Source: Gammaproteobacteria bacterium (GTDB lineage: Bacteria > Pseudomonadota > Gammaproteobacteria > Steroidobacterales > Steroidobacteraceae). Taken from it: 54,435 nucleotides of DNA. The translations under genes were made by a program, and so were the position numbers. This document shows positions 9,087-17,243 of the stretch, piece by piece. Numbering within the stretch: position 1 is the first letter of the stretch; each line of letters opens with the position of its first letter. Where the stretch lies: NCBI GenBank assembly GCA_013289615.1, contig JABCZO010000028.1, positions 1-54,435 of the forward strand, given 5' to 3'. A model generated the notes under the pieces. It was not told the DNA's origin, did no database searches, and worked only from the letters and a program-made list of their open reading frames with translations.

Positions 9087-9170
9087 CTGGCGCCGATCGC
9101 GCTGACCTGCGGGGAGCCACGTCGATCCATGACGCTACTGCGACCGATCGCGCTCACTGCCGGGGAGCCA
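9087..9170 (+). repeat. Degenerate 51-base tandem duplication at the start of pdxA
   Basis: Two in-frame copies with a 51-base period: PIALT(C)GEP encoded at about 9093-9119 and PIALT(A)GEP at 9144-9170. The hexa- to undecamers CCGATCGCGCT and GGGGAGCCA recur exactly 51 bases apart. Only the second copy continues into the functional AGIGP motif. Confidence 0.7.
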
Positions 9171-10121
9171 GCCGGCATCGGCCCCGATCTTTGCCTGGTC
9201 GCCGCCAGCAGGCCGCGCCGCTGGCCGCTGGTGTGCCTCGGCGATCGCGAACTGCTCGCGGCGCGGGCGCGGCGGCTCAGGCTGTCGATGGCATTTTCCG
9301 ACTACCGCGCCGGTGGCGAGATCCAGTACGCGGCCGGCAGCCTGACCGTGCTGCATGCGCCGCTGGCAACCGAGTGTGTCGCCGGGCGGCTCGAGCTGAA
9401 GAACGCCCACTCGGTGCTGACGCTGATCGATCGCGCCGTCGACGGCTGCCTCGGCGGCGAGTTCGCGGCCGTCGTGACCGCTCCGGTGCAGAAAAGCCTG
9501 ATCATCGACGCCGGCGTGGCTTTCAGCGGCCACACGGAATACATCGCGCAGCGCACGCACACGCCGCTGGCGGTCATGATGCTGACCGCCCAGGAACTGC
9601 GCGTCGCGCTGGCGACCACACACCTGCCGCTGCGGGCAGTCAGCGATGCGCTCAGCATCGATGGCCTGGTGCAGATCATGCAGGTCCTGTCGCAGGGCCT
9701 GACCCGATATTGGAACCTGCCGCAGCCGCGTATCGGCGTCTGTGGCCTGAATCCGCACGCCGGCGAGAGCGGCCACCTGGGCGATGAAGAGGTCCGGATC
9801 ATCGGCCCCGCGATCGAGCAGGCGCGCGCCGCCGGGCTGTCGGTCGACGGCCCCTGGCCGGCCGATACGCTGTTCGTGCCTAGCCACCTTGCGCACTACG
9901 ATGTGGTGCTCGCGATGTACCACGACCAGGGACTGCCGGTGCTCAAGCACGCCGGCTTCGGCCACGCGGTCAATGTCACGCTCGGCCTGCCGATCGTGCG
10001 CACCTCGGTCGATCACGGCACCGCACTCGACCTGGCTGGCAGCGGCAGTGGCGATCCCGGCAGCCTTATCGCCGCGATCGAGCTTGCAGCCCGGATGGCA
10101 TCGCGTCAGGAGCCCTTCTGA
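9129..10121 (+). CDS. pdxA: 4-hydroxythreonine-4-phosphate dehydrogenase PdxA
   Basis: Oxidises 4-phosphohydroxy-L-threonine in the DXP-dependent pyridoxal phosphate pathway. 330 residues from the ATG at 9129 (MTLLRPIALTAGEPAGIGP). Family motifs: TAGEPAGIG at the N-terminus, VTAPVQK, GHTEYIA, ATTHLPLRAV, GLNPHAGE and MYHDQGLPVLK; the metal ligands are His in GHTEYIA, His in NPHAGE and His in MYHDQG regions. An in-frame ATG at 9084 would add 15 residues encoded by a degenerate copy of the gene's own start; GGGGAG at 9111-9116 favours 9129, though its 12-base spacing is long. The stop overlaps the inferred rsmA start. Confidence 0.93.
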   Translation: MTLLRPIALTAGEPAGIGPDLCLVAASRPRRWPLVCLGDRELLAARARRLRLSMAFSDYRAGGEIQYAAGSLTVLHAPLATECVAGRLELKNAHSVLTLIDRAVDGCLGGEFAAVVTAPVQKSLIIDAGVAFSGHTEYIAQRTHTPLAVMMLTAQELRVALATTHLPLRAVSDALSIDGLVQIMQVLSQGLTRYWNLPQPRIGVCGLNPHAGESGHLGDEEVRIIGPAIEQARAAGLSVDGPWPADTLFVPSHLAHYDVVLAMYHDQGLPVLKHAGFGHAVNVTLGLPIVRTSVDHGTALDLAGSGSGDPGSLIAAIELAARMASRQEPF

Positions 10122-10915
10122 GCATTGCGCACGGTCGCGCACGCAAGCGATTCGGTCAGCATTTCCTGCATGATCCGGCTGTTATTGCGCGCATCGTCGC
10201 GTCGATCGGCCTCGCCCCCGGCGACGCGGCGGTAGAGATCGGGCCCGGCCAGGGCGCACTCACGCAGCGGCTGCTGGAGGCTGCCGGACGGCTGCAGGTG
10301 ATCGAGATCGATCGCGACCTGGCCGCGCTGCTGCGCAATCGCTATGCCGGTCAGCCGCGGTTCGTGCTGCACGAGGCCAATGCTCTGCAGGTGGACTGGC
10401 GCGCCATCGCTGCCGCGTGCGGCGCGCGCTTGCGTCTGATCGGCAATCTGCCCTACAACATTTCCACGCCGCTGCTGTTCCAGGTGCTGGAGGCCGCCGA
10501 CGCCATCCGCGACATGCATTTCATGCTGCAGCGGGAGGTCGTGGACCGGATCGTCGCCGCGCCCGGGACCGCCGCCTACGGACGCCTGACGGTGATGCTC
10601 GCACCCCGGGTTACCGCAACGCGTGTACTCGATGTCGGTCCGGGCGCGTTTCGCCCCGCGCCCAGGGTCGCCTCGAGCGTGGTGCGCATGGTGGTGCTCG
10701 ATGCGCTGCCGCAGTGGGCGGCCTCGCCGCTGTATGGCGCGGTCGTGACCGCAGCTTTCGGGCAGCGCCGCAAGACCCTGCGCAACGCGCTGAGCCGCTA
10801 TCTGTCGGCGCAGCAGATCTGCGCTCTGGGCATCGATCCGGGGCTGCGCGCCGAGACCCTGACACCGATGCAATTCGGAGCGCTGGCGCAGGCGGCCACG
10901 GCTGTGCTTCACTAA
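10118..10915 (+). CDS. rsmA: 16S rRNA (A1518/A1519) dimethyltransferase RsmA, CTG start
   Basis: Dimethylates two adjacent adenines in the 16S rRNA 3' hairpin; also called KsgA. 265 residues if started at CTG 10118. Conserved features: KRFGQHFLHD, SAM motif I VEIGPGQGALT, acidic IEIDRDLA, catalytic LIGNLPYNIS, and AFGQRRKTLRNAL. No ATG, GTG or TTG exists in frame before motif I; the first GTG is at 10298 and would delete it. AGGAG at 10108-10112 lies 5 bases before CTG, which overlaps the pdxA stop as CTGA. An ATT at 10124 is a less likely alternative. Confidence 0.9.
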   Translation: MSIAHGRARKRFGQHFLHDPAVIARIVASIGLAPGDAAVEIGPGQGALTQRLLEAAGRLQVIEIDRDLAALLRNRYAGQPRFVLHEANALQVDWRAIAAACGARLRLIGNLPYNISTPLLFQVLEAADAIRDMHFMLQREVVDRIVAAPGTAAYGRLTVMLAPRVTATRVLDVGPGAFRPAPRVASSVVRMVVLDALPQWAASPLYGAVVTAAFGQRRKTLRNALSRYLSAQQICALGIDPGLRAETLTPMQFGALAQAATAVLH

Positions 10916-10933
10916 TGGCTACTGGAGCCGACC

Positions 10934-11365
10934 ATGACCGCCTACCGCCGCATCCTGGCCGCCATCGACCTGACCCAGGACAGCCGGGTCGTCGCTGGCC
11001 GCGCCTGTGAAATCGCGCGCGCCGGCAACGGCATCGTGCAGCTGCTGCACGTGCTGGCAATCATGCCGATCGAGCCGATGAGCGATTCGCTGGTGCCGCT
11101 GGTGCAGATCGATGAGCAGATGATGCTGCGCACCCGTGAACAGATCGCCGCGCTGGCGCTGGAGCTGGGACTGCCGGCGAACGCCGGCAGTATCGAGGCC
11201 GGCAGTGCGAGGAGCGAGATCCTGCGTTATGCCCGCGAGCAGAGCAGCGACCTGATCGTGCTCGGCAGCCGCGAGCGCCACGGCCTGTCGATATTGGTCC
11301 ACCGCACCGAGGATTCGGTACTGCACGGGGCTCCCTGCGACGTGCTCGCCGTGCGGGTACGATGA
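10934..11365 (+). CDS. Universal stress protein, UspA family
   Basis: 143 residues with the Usp alpha/beta fold: [14 protein letters not shown] at the N-terminus, a VQLLHVLAI strand, and the C-terminal nucleotide-loop pattern [11 protein letters not shown]...[15 protein letters not shown]. The usual ATP-binding motif G-x2-G-x9-G-(S/T) is imperfect (GSRERHG, then EDSVLHGAP), so nucleotide binding is doubtful. Start ATG 10934 with GGAG upstream. It sits between rsmA and apaG and overlaps apaG by ATGA; in Escherichia coli apaG follows rsmA directly, so this is an insertion into a conserved cluster. Confidence 0.85.
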   Translation: MTAYRRILAAIDLTQDSRVVAGRACEIARAGNGIVQLLHVLAIMPIEPMSDSLVPLVQIDEQMMLRTREQIAALALELGLPANAGSIEAGSARSEILRYAREQSSDLIVLGSRERHGLSILVHRTEDSVLHGAPCDVLAVRVR

Positions 11366-11766
11366 ATGAGCCGGCAGCGCAGCCGATGAGCAGCGTGCGT
11401 CATCGCATCAGCATCGATGTCGAGACCGCCTATCTCGACGATCAGTCCGAGCCGCGCGAGCAGCGCTACGTGTTCGCCTATACCATCACGATCCGCAACG
11501 AGGGCGAGGTGCCGGCGAAGCTGCTGACACGACACTGGATCATCACCGACGCCAATGGCCGGGTGCAGGAAGTGCGCGGTGACGGGGTCGTCGGCGAGCA
11601 GCCGTATCTGAAACCCGGGCAGGGATTTCGCTATTCGAGCGGCGCCGTGCTCGAAACGCCGGTCGGTACCATGCAGGGCAGCTACCAGATGATCGCCGAC
11701 GACGGTGCCCAGTTCGACGCGCCGATCGCGGCGTTTCGCCTTGCCATGCCCGGAATGCTGCATTGA
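11362..11766 (+). CDS. apaG: ApaG protein
   Basis: 134-residue single-domain protein of fibronectin-III-like fold. It matches the family well: [81 protein letters not shown] and the F-AMPGMLH C-terminus. The biochemical role is unsettled; it is linked genetically to ApaH and cobalt/magnesium phenotypes. The ATG overlaps the stress-protein stop (ATGA); a second ATG eight codons later (MSSVRHR) is possible. apaH follows after 27 bases. Confidence 0.95.
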   Translation: MNEPAAQPMSSVRHRISIDVETAYLDDQSEPREQRYVFAYTITIRNEGEVPAKLLTRHWIITDANGRVQEVRGDGVVGEQPYLKPGQGFRYSSGAVLETPVGTMQGSYQMIADDGAQFDAPIAAFRLAMPGMLH

Positions 11767-11793
11767 TCGCGGCCGGCGCGACCTGAACGCCCG

Positions 11794-12624
11794 ATGGCGC
11801 GCTGGGCGGTCGGCGACGTACAAGGTTGCTGCGACGAACTCGAACAGCTGCTCGCTCGCATCAGGTTCTCGAGCGACCGCGACCGGCTGTGGCTGGTTGG
11901 CGACCTGGTCAACCGCGGACCCGCGTCGCTGGCGGTGCTGCGGCTGGTACGCAGCCTCGGCGACAACGCCACCAGCGTGCTCGGCAATCATGATCTGCAC
12001 CTGCTGGCGGTGGCGCTGGCCGGGGCAAAGCTGCGCCGCAGCGACACGCTGAGCGAGATCCTGGCCGCTGCCGATCGCGATGCGCTGCTGGAGTGGCTGC
12101 TGCTGCGCCCTGTGGCGCACTTCGAGCCCGCCTACTCCGACCTGCTGCTGCACGCCGGGGTAATGCCGCAATGGAGCACTGCGCAGACGCTGCAGCTGGC
12201 GGCCGAGGTCGAGCGCTCGCTGCGCGACAGTCCGCGTGCATTGCTGGCAACCATGTACGGCGATCAGCCCGATCACTGGCAGGCGAGGCTTGCCGGCCTG
12301 GATCGACTGCGCTTCACGATCAACGTGCTGACGCGGCTGCGATTTTGTACTGCCGACGGGCGCGTGGACTTCAAACAGAAGGGCAAGCCGGATTCGGCTC
12401 CCAGCCCATGGCTGCCATGGTTCAGGGTAGCGGGCCGCGCCAGCGGCGCACAGCGGATCGTGTTCGGCCACTGGTCGGCGCTTGGCTTTTACAGTGGACA
12501 CGGCGTGCTCGGCATCGACACCGGCTGCGTCTGGGGCGGTGCGCTGACCGCAGTCAATCTGGACGATCCTGAAGCCCCACCGGTCAGTGTGCCGAGTCGT
12601 CAGCCGCGCTCCATCGAAGAGTGA
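11794..12624 (+). CDS. apaH: Diadenosine tetraphosphatase ApaH
   Basis: Symmetrical Ap4A hydrolase that also removes Np4 caps from RNA. 276 residues, normal. Calcineurin-type metal motifs GDVQGCCDEL (11-residue N-terminal segment), GDLVNRGP, LGNHDLHLL, then FGHWSALGFY and GIDTGCVWGGALTAV at the C-terminus. It ends the lptD cluster and overlaps the 3' end of a convergent lipoprotein gene by 41 bases, so the last 13 codons lie opposite that gene. Confidence 0.95.
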   Translation: MARWAVGDVQGCCDELEQLLARIRFSSDRDRLWLVGDLVNRGPASLAVLRLVRSLGDNATSVLGNHDLHLLAVALAGAKLRRSDTLSEILAAADRDALLEWLLLRPVAHFEPAYSDLLLHAGVMPQWSTAQTLQLAAEVERSLRDSPRALLATMYGDQPDHWQARLAGLDRLRFTINVLTRLRFCTADGRVDFKQKGKPDSAPSPWLPWFRVAGRASGAQRIVFGHWSALGFYSGHGVLGIDTGCVWGGALTAVNLDDPEAPPVSVPSRQPRSIEE

Positions 12625-13051
12625 TCTGTCCGGTATCGGGGCGGTAGGCGTCAGGTGTCAGCCGCAGCAGCAGCGCCGTGCCCTGCGAGGGGACCGCAAA
12701 GATCACGCGCTGCGCCCCCACTACCTCCAGGCGGCCGATGCTGCCGGGCAGGACGCGAAATTCCAGCCGCACCGGCCAGCCCAGCGCCTTGATGGGCGTA
12801 ACGGTTGCACCGCCCTCACCGCGCGCGGCGGTAAGATCCAGCAGCAGCGTATTGCGATCCCAGTACTGCAGGATCGGGCTGCTTGACACGGGCGCAGCCG
12901 GCACGATGATCACCTGCTGCACCGGTTGCGGCGGCGGCGGCGGCCGTCGTTTCCACGGCCAATGCATCGCGCACGCCGACAGGTTCAGCGACAGCAGCGC
13001 GATCAGCGCAAGATTGCCACCGGTCCTTCCGCACCGCATGTCGTGCATCAT
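12584..13051 (-). CDS. Putative lipoprotein of unknown function
   Basis: About 155 residues. The N-terminus has a basic region, a hydrophobic stretch LALIALLSLNL and a lipobox LSAC, so the protein is probably exported and lipidated on that cysteine. A proline run (RRPPPPPQPVQQ) forms a linker, then a C-terminal part of about 110 residues rich in beta-strand-like segments (LRLTPDAYRPDTGQITLRW). I do not recognise the family. Possible starts are ATG 13051, 13048 or 13039; none has a convincing ribosome site. The 3' end overlaps apaH, and the gene is divergent from the kynurenine cluster. Confidence 0.65.
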   Translation of the reverse strand: MMHDMRCGRTGGNLALIALLSLNLSACAMHWPWKRRPPPPPQPVQQVIIVPAAPVSSSPILQYWDRNTLLLDLTAARGEGGATVTPIKALGWPVRLEFRVLPGSIGRLEVVGAQRVIFAVPSQGTALLLRLTPDAYRPDTGQITLRWSAADDSAH

Positions 13052-13140
13052 GGTCGCCGTCCGCGCCTCGCCACCTTCGGGCAATACGCTTACCATACGC
13101 GAACCAGCCGGCCTTTGGATATTGTCGCAAAATCCTCGAC

Positions 13141-13683
13141 ATGCGCGCGCTCAGCCCCATCAATATCAATCAGTGGATCGAGGCGAATCGACATCTGCTG
13201 CGCCCACCGGTCGGCAACAAGGTGGTCTACCAGGACGGCGAGTTCGTCATCATGGTGGTGGGCGGCCCGAATGCGCGCAAGGATTTTCACGTCGACCCGG
13301 CGGAGGAGTTCTTCTACCAGCTTGAGGGCGAGATGGTGCTGCGCGTGGTCGAGGATGCTCGCATCGTCGATCTGCCGCTTCGGGCCGGCGATATCATGCT
13401 GCTGCCGGCGAATGTACCGCACTCACCGCAGCGCTTCGCCGACTCGGTCGGCCTGGTCATCGAGCGGCGGCGCCGTGCCGGCGAACTCGACGGCCTGCAG
13501 TGGTACTGCGAGGGCTGCGAGCGCCTGCTCTACCAGGAGTCCTTTGCGCTGACGGACATCGAAACGCAGTTTCCGCCGGTGTTCGATCGTTTCTTCGGCA
13601 GCCTGTCGCTGCGCACCTGCAGGCACTGCCACGCCGTGATGGAACCGCCGCTATCGCCGGCAGGCGCACATGGCTCGCAATGA
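13141..13683 (+). CDS. haaO: 3-hydroxyanthranilate 3,4-dioxygenase
   Basis: Opens the ring of 3-hydroxyanthranilate to the precursor of quinolinate. 180 residues, bacterial length (also named nbaC). The Fe(II) ligands are visible in a cupin: His and Glu in FHVDPAEEFFYQLEGEM and His in VPHSPQRF. The C-terminus carries the second, rubredoxin-like metal site, CEGC and CRHC, seen in bacterial enzymes. Start ATG 13141 (MRALSPININQWIEANRHLL). First gene of a cluster with a cyclase, kynU and kmo; the next gene overlaps it by 14 bases. Confidence 0.95.
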   Translation: MRALSPININQWIEANRHLLRPPVGNKVVYQDGEFVIMVVGGPNARKDFHVDPAEEFFYQLEGEMVLRVVEDARIVDLPLRAGDIMLLPANVPHSPQRFADSVGLVIERRRRAGELDGLQWYCEGCERLLYQESFALTDIETQFPPVFDRFFGSLSLRTCRHCHAVMEPPLSPAGAHGSQ

Positions 13684-14512
13684 GCGTGCGCAGTGGGCGC
13701 AGCTGCATATCGAGGGAGTAACGCTGCTGGCGGATCTGGCGGCAGGCGCCAGCCTCGCGCGCGTAATCGAGTTCGCCGGTCCGCAGTTGCGCTGCTTCGG
13801 CGCCGCTGCTGCCAGCAGCAAGCCTTTGGCGATCGGCGAATTCACCGGCCGTGTCGATCGCGGTGCGAGTTGCAACTGCAGCGTGCTGACGCTGACGCCG
13901 CACGCCAACGGCACCCACACCGAAGGGGTGGGCCACCTGACTGCCGAAAGCGTCGACGTACAGGGCATGATTCCGCGCCGCCTGCTCATTGCCGTGCTGC
14001 TCAGTGTCGAGCCAGAGGTTGCCGGCGACAGCAGCGAAGGCAGCTCGCCGGCGCCGCATGCGGATGATCTGTTGATCACCCGTGGCGCGATCGAACGCGC
14101 CTGGCCGCATGCCCTGGAGCCGCGCCTGACCGCCGGCGCCGCAGTTATCCGCACGCTGCCGAACCGGCGCGATAAGTTTGTCGAGCAGGGCGCCGCGGCC
14201 GCGCCGTTCCTGTCGCTCGAGGCCGCCAGCTGGCTGGTCGGCAGCGGCATCGATCACCTGGTGCTCGACGTGCCGTCGGCCGACCGCAGCAGCGACGGCG
14301 GCGAGCTGAGCGCGCACCGGATCTTCTTCGGCCTGCCGCCCGCCAGCCACTGCCTGCGCGAGGCGCAGCGCACCCGCAGCACGATCACCGAGCTTGCCTA
14401 TATCCCCGATGAGCTGGGCGACGGCTGGTACTTCCTGTCGCTGCAATCGCCGGCGATCGCCGGCGACGCGGTACCGTCGCGGCCGGTACTGTATCCAATG
14501 CGTACCGCATGA
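13670..14512 (+). CDS. Cyclase-family hydrolase, possible kynurenine formamidase
   Basis: 280 residues of the cyclase/KynB superfamily. The active-site motif reads HANGTHTEGVGH, where canonical KynB has H-x-G-T-H-x-D-x3-H; the aspartate is replaced by glutamate. The DIDVLVLDVPSADR-like segment (HLVLDVPSADRSSDGG) and LAYIPDEL are typical of the larger cyclase-family branch. Its place between haaO and kynU suggests it hydrolyses N-formylkynurenine to kynurenine, but that is inference from position. It overlaps haaO by 14 bases and kynU by 4 (ATGA). The protein is longer than KynB of about 210 residues. Confidence 0.75.
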   Translation: MARNERAQWAQLHIEGVTLLADLAAGASLARVIEFAGPQLRCFGAAAASSKPLAIGEFTGRVDRGASCNCSVLTLTPHANGTHTEGVGHLTAESVDVQGMIPRRLLIAVLLSVEPEVAGDSSEGSSPAPHADDLLITRGAIERAWPHALEPRLTAGAAVIRTLPNRRDKFVEQGAAAAPFLSLEAASWLVGSGIDHLVLDVPSADRSSDGGELSAHRIFFGLPPASHCLREAQRTRSTITELAYIPDELGDGWYFLSLQSPAIAGDAVPSRPVLYPMRTA

Positions 14513-15846
14513 GCCCGGATGTCGCCCGCGAAGCTGCCGTCGGGGCCGGCGCTGCCGCGCCGGCAGCGCTCGCGGCAAGGCTCGGCTGGGCACGCGCGCA
14601 GGACGCGGCCGACGCGCTGGCACCGTTGCGCGAGCGCTTCGCGCTGCCACGCGGGGCCGACGGCCGGCCACTGCTGTATTTCTGCGGCCACTCGCTCGGC
14701 CTGGCGCCGCTCGCCGCCCGGGGGCTGATCGAGGCGGAAATCGGGGACTGGGAGCGGCTCGGCGTGCTGGGCCACGGGCAGCCGCGCAGTGGCTGGATTG
14801 GCTACGCCGAACGCCTGCAGCAGCCGCTGGCGGCACTGGTCGGTGCGCTCGAGCAGGAAGTGGTGGCGATGAACTCGCTCAGCGTCAATCTGCACCTGCT
14901 GCTCGCAAGCTTCTATCGCCCCAGCGGCCGGCGCCGCGCGATCCTGATCGAAGCCGGCGCTTTTTCCTCCGACCGTCACGCCGTGGCCTCGCACATCGGC
15001 TGGCACGGATTCGACCCCGAGCTCGAGTTGATCGAACTGGCGCCAAGAGCCGGCGAGGATTTGATTCGCATCGAAGACCTCGAGGCGCGGATCGCGTTGG
15101 AAGGCCCGCGCCTGGCACTGCTGCTCTGGCCGGCGGTGCAGTACCGCACCGGTCAACTGTTCGATCTGGGCCGCATCGCGCGCGCGGCACATGCGGCGCA
15201 CTGCTGCGCGGGCTTCGACCTGGCGCATGCGATCGGCAACGTGCCGCTGGCACTGCATGCCGATGATGCCGACTTCGCGGTCTGGTGCAGCTACAAGTAC
15301 CTGAATGCCGGCCCGGGCGCGATCGGCGGCGCCTTCGTGCATCAACGGCACCTGCAGCGCGGCGAGCTGCCGCGGCTGAGGGGCTGGTGGGGCCATGATC
15401 CGGCCACTCGCTTTGAGATGTCATCGACGTTTGCAGCCGCGCCCGGTGCCGCGTCCTGGGCAGTAAGCAACCCGCCGGTGTTCTCCGCCGCGCCACTGCG
15501 CGCCTCGCTGCCGCTGTTCGCCGAGGCCGGCATCACGGCGCTGCGCCGCAAATCCCTCGCGCTCACAGCCTACATGGAGTCACTGGTCACGGAGCTTGCA
15601 GGTCCGCGCCTTGCCATCGTGACGCCTGCCGATCCCGCACAGCGCGGTTGCCAGCTGTCGCTGCGCATTGCCAACGCCAGCGCACATGGCCGCGAGCTGT
15701 ACCAGGGGCTGGAGGCGCGCGGCGTGGTGTGCGACTGGCGCGAACCCGACATCATCCGCCTCGCCCCGGTACCGCTCTACAACAGCTTCGAAGACGTGCT
15801 GCGCGGCGTCTGCACGCTATGCGAACTGCTGGCAGCGCAGCGCTGA
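14509..15846 (+). CDS. kynU: Kynureninase
   Basis: PLP enzyme that splits kynurenine or 3-hydroxykynurenine into (hydroxy)anthranilate and alanine. 445 residues, fold-type I aminotransferase architecture. Conserved landmarks: LYFCGHSLG near the N-terminus, MNSLSVNLHLLLASFY, the FDLAHAIGNVPL aspartate region, and the PLP lysine in WCSYKYLNAGPGAIGG. The ATG overlaps the preceding stop (ATGA). With kmo beside it, the preferred substrate is probably 3-hydroxykynurenine. Confidence 0.95.
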   Translation: MSPDVAREAAVGAGAAAPAALAARLGWARAQDAADALAPLRERFALPRGADGRPLLYFCGHSLGLAPLAARGLIEAEIGDWERLGVLGHGQPRSGWIGYAERLQQPLAALVGALEQEVVAMNSLSVNLHLLLASFYRPSGRRRAILIEAGAFSSDRHAVASHIGWHGFDPELELIELAPRAGEDLIRIEDLEARIALEGPRLALLLWPAVQYRTGQLFDLGRIARAAHAAHCCAGFDLAHAIGNVPLALHADDADFAVWCSYKYLNAGPGAIGGAFVHQRHLQRGELPRLRGWWGHDPATRFEMSSTFAAAPGAASWAVSNPPVFSAAPLRASLPLFAEAGITALRRKSLALTAYMESLVTELAGPRLAIVTPADPAQRGCQLSLRIANASAHGRELYQGLEARGVVCDWREPDIIRLAPVPLYNSFEDVLRGVCTLCELLAAQR

Positions 15847-15865
15847 TTCCCGGCCGCGCCCGCTG

Positions 15866-17230
15866 ATGGCCCGCTACACCATCATCGGCGCCGGTCCGGT
15901 CGGGGCCCTCATGGGCCTGATGCTCGCGCGTCGCGGGCAGCGCGTGTGCCTGGTCGAGCGACGTCCCGATCCGCGCACGGCGCCGCCCGAGCGCGGCCGC
16001 TCGATCAATCTGGCGCTGGCGGCGCGTGGCATGGTTGCGCTCGAGCATGCCGGCGTGTCGGGCCGCATCGCGCCGCAGATGATCGCGATGCCGGGCCGCA
16101 TGCTGCACGATGAACAGGCGGTGCTGCAGTTCCTGCCCTATGGCCAGAATGAGCGCGAGGTAATCTACGCGATCGGCCGCGAGCCCTTGAATCGGATCCT
16201 GATTGAGGCGGTGGCGGAGCTTCCGGGCATCGAGCTGCGCTTCAACACGCGCTGCGTCGATGTGGACCCGCAAGCCGGATCGCTGCAGCTGCGCGACGAG
16301 GCCGGCGGCGGTGCGCGCAGCGAGCCATTCGAGATCCTGCTCGCCGCCGATGGCGCCGGCTCTGCGGTGCGTGGCGCGATGCTGGCTCGCGGCCTGGCGC
16401 GGGTCGAGGAGCAGCCGCTGGCGCACGACTACAAGGAACTGCTGATTGCTCCGATCGAGCGCGGCGTCGCAGCCGGCTATGCGTTCGAGCCGCATGCGCT
16501 GCACATCTGGCCGCGCGGGGGCTTCATGCTGATCGCGCTGCCCAACACCGACGGCAGTTTCACTGCCACGCTGTTTCTGCCGCGCCACGCCGCCCACGGC
16601 ACCGAGGGCTTCGACCGCCTCGGCGACGGCGCCGCCGTGCGTGCATTCTTCCAGCAGCACTTCGCCGATGCGGCCGACGTCATTGCGGATCTCGAGCGGC
16701 AGTTCGAGCTGCATCCGCAGAGCCAGCTCGGCAGCGTGTACTGCGATGGCTGGCAGGCCGCGGGACGCGTGCTGTTGCTCGGCGATGCGGCCCACGCCAT
16801 TGTGCCGTTCCACGGCCAGGGGCTGAACTGCGGTTTCGAAGACTGCCGCGTGCTGGATCGGCTACTGGCCGGTCACGGCCAGCTGGCAAGCGCGCTGGCC
16901 GAATTCGAACGCGATCGGCGGCCGAATACCGATGCCATTGCGGCCATGGCACTGGAGAACTACGTGGAAATGCGCGATGACGTGCGCTCGGCGCTGTTTG
17001 CGCAACGCAAGCTGCTGGCCGCCGATCTCGAACGCGAGTTCCCGGGCCGCTTCATTCCACGCTACTCGATGGTGATGTTTCACCCGGAGATACCGTACGC
17101 CGAAGCGCAGCGGCGCGGCGCGCAACAGGAGCAGCTGCTCGACCGCCTGGTGGAGCGCTTCGGCTACGACGCGCCGCCGCCCGCCGCCCGCCGCTATGCG
17201 CAGAGCCTGCTCGACGCCACCGGCCTGTGA
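15866..17230 (+). CDS. kmo: Kynurenine 3-monooxygenase
   Basis: FAD-dependent hydroxylase giving 3-hydroxykynurenine. 454 residues, from MARYTIIGAGPVGALMG. Rossmann FAD motif GAGPVGALMGLMLA with the downstream acidic ERRPD, the RSINLALAARG segment typical of this enzyme, and the second FAD motif GRVLLLGDAAHAIVPFHGQGLNCGFEDC. The C-terminal region (about 100 residues after the FAD domain) matches the family length. Start ATG 15866, 19 bases after the kynU stop; the frame upstream is open but overlaps kynU. It is the last kynurenine gene. Confidence 0.95.
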   Translation: MARYTIIGAGPVGALMGLMLARRGQRVCLVERRPDPRTAPPERGRSINLALAARGMVALEHAGVSGRIAPQMIAMPGRMLHDEQAVLQFLPYGQNEREVIYAIGREPLNRILIEAVAELPGIELRFNTRCVDVDPQAGSLQLRDEAGGGARSEPFEILLAADGAGSAVRGAMLARGLARVEEQPLAHDYKELLIAPIERGVAAGYAFEPHALHIWPRGGFMLIALPNTDGSFTATLFLPRHAAHGTEGFDRLGDGAAVRAFFQQHFADAADVIADLERQFELHPQSQLGSVYCDGWQAAGRVLLLGDAAHAIVPFHGQGLNCGFEDCRVLDRLLAGHGQLASALAEFERDRRPNTDAIAAMALENYVEMRDDVRSALFAQRKLLAADLEREFPGRFIPRYSMVMFHPEIPYAEAQRRGAQQEQLLDRLVERFGYDAPPPAARRYAQSLLDATGL

Positions 17231-17243
17231 AGGAGCGCCGCAC

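Noticed and set aside
10298..10915. GTG start of rsmA at 10298
   Set aside because: It would remove the SAM-binding motif VEIGPGQG and the FGQHF segment; the CTG start with AGGAG is better.
11227..12501. 424-codon leftward open frame opposite usp, apaG and apaH
   Set aside because: Overlaps three conserved genes completely and shows no protein family features.
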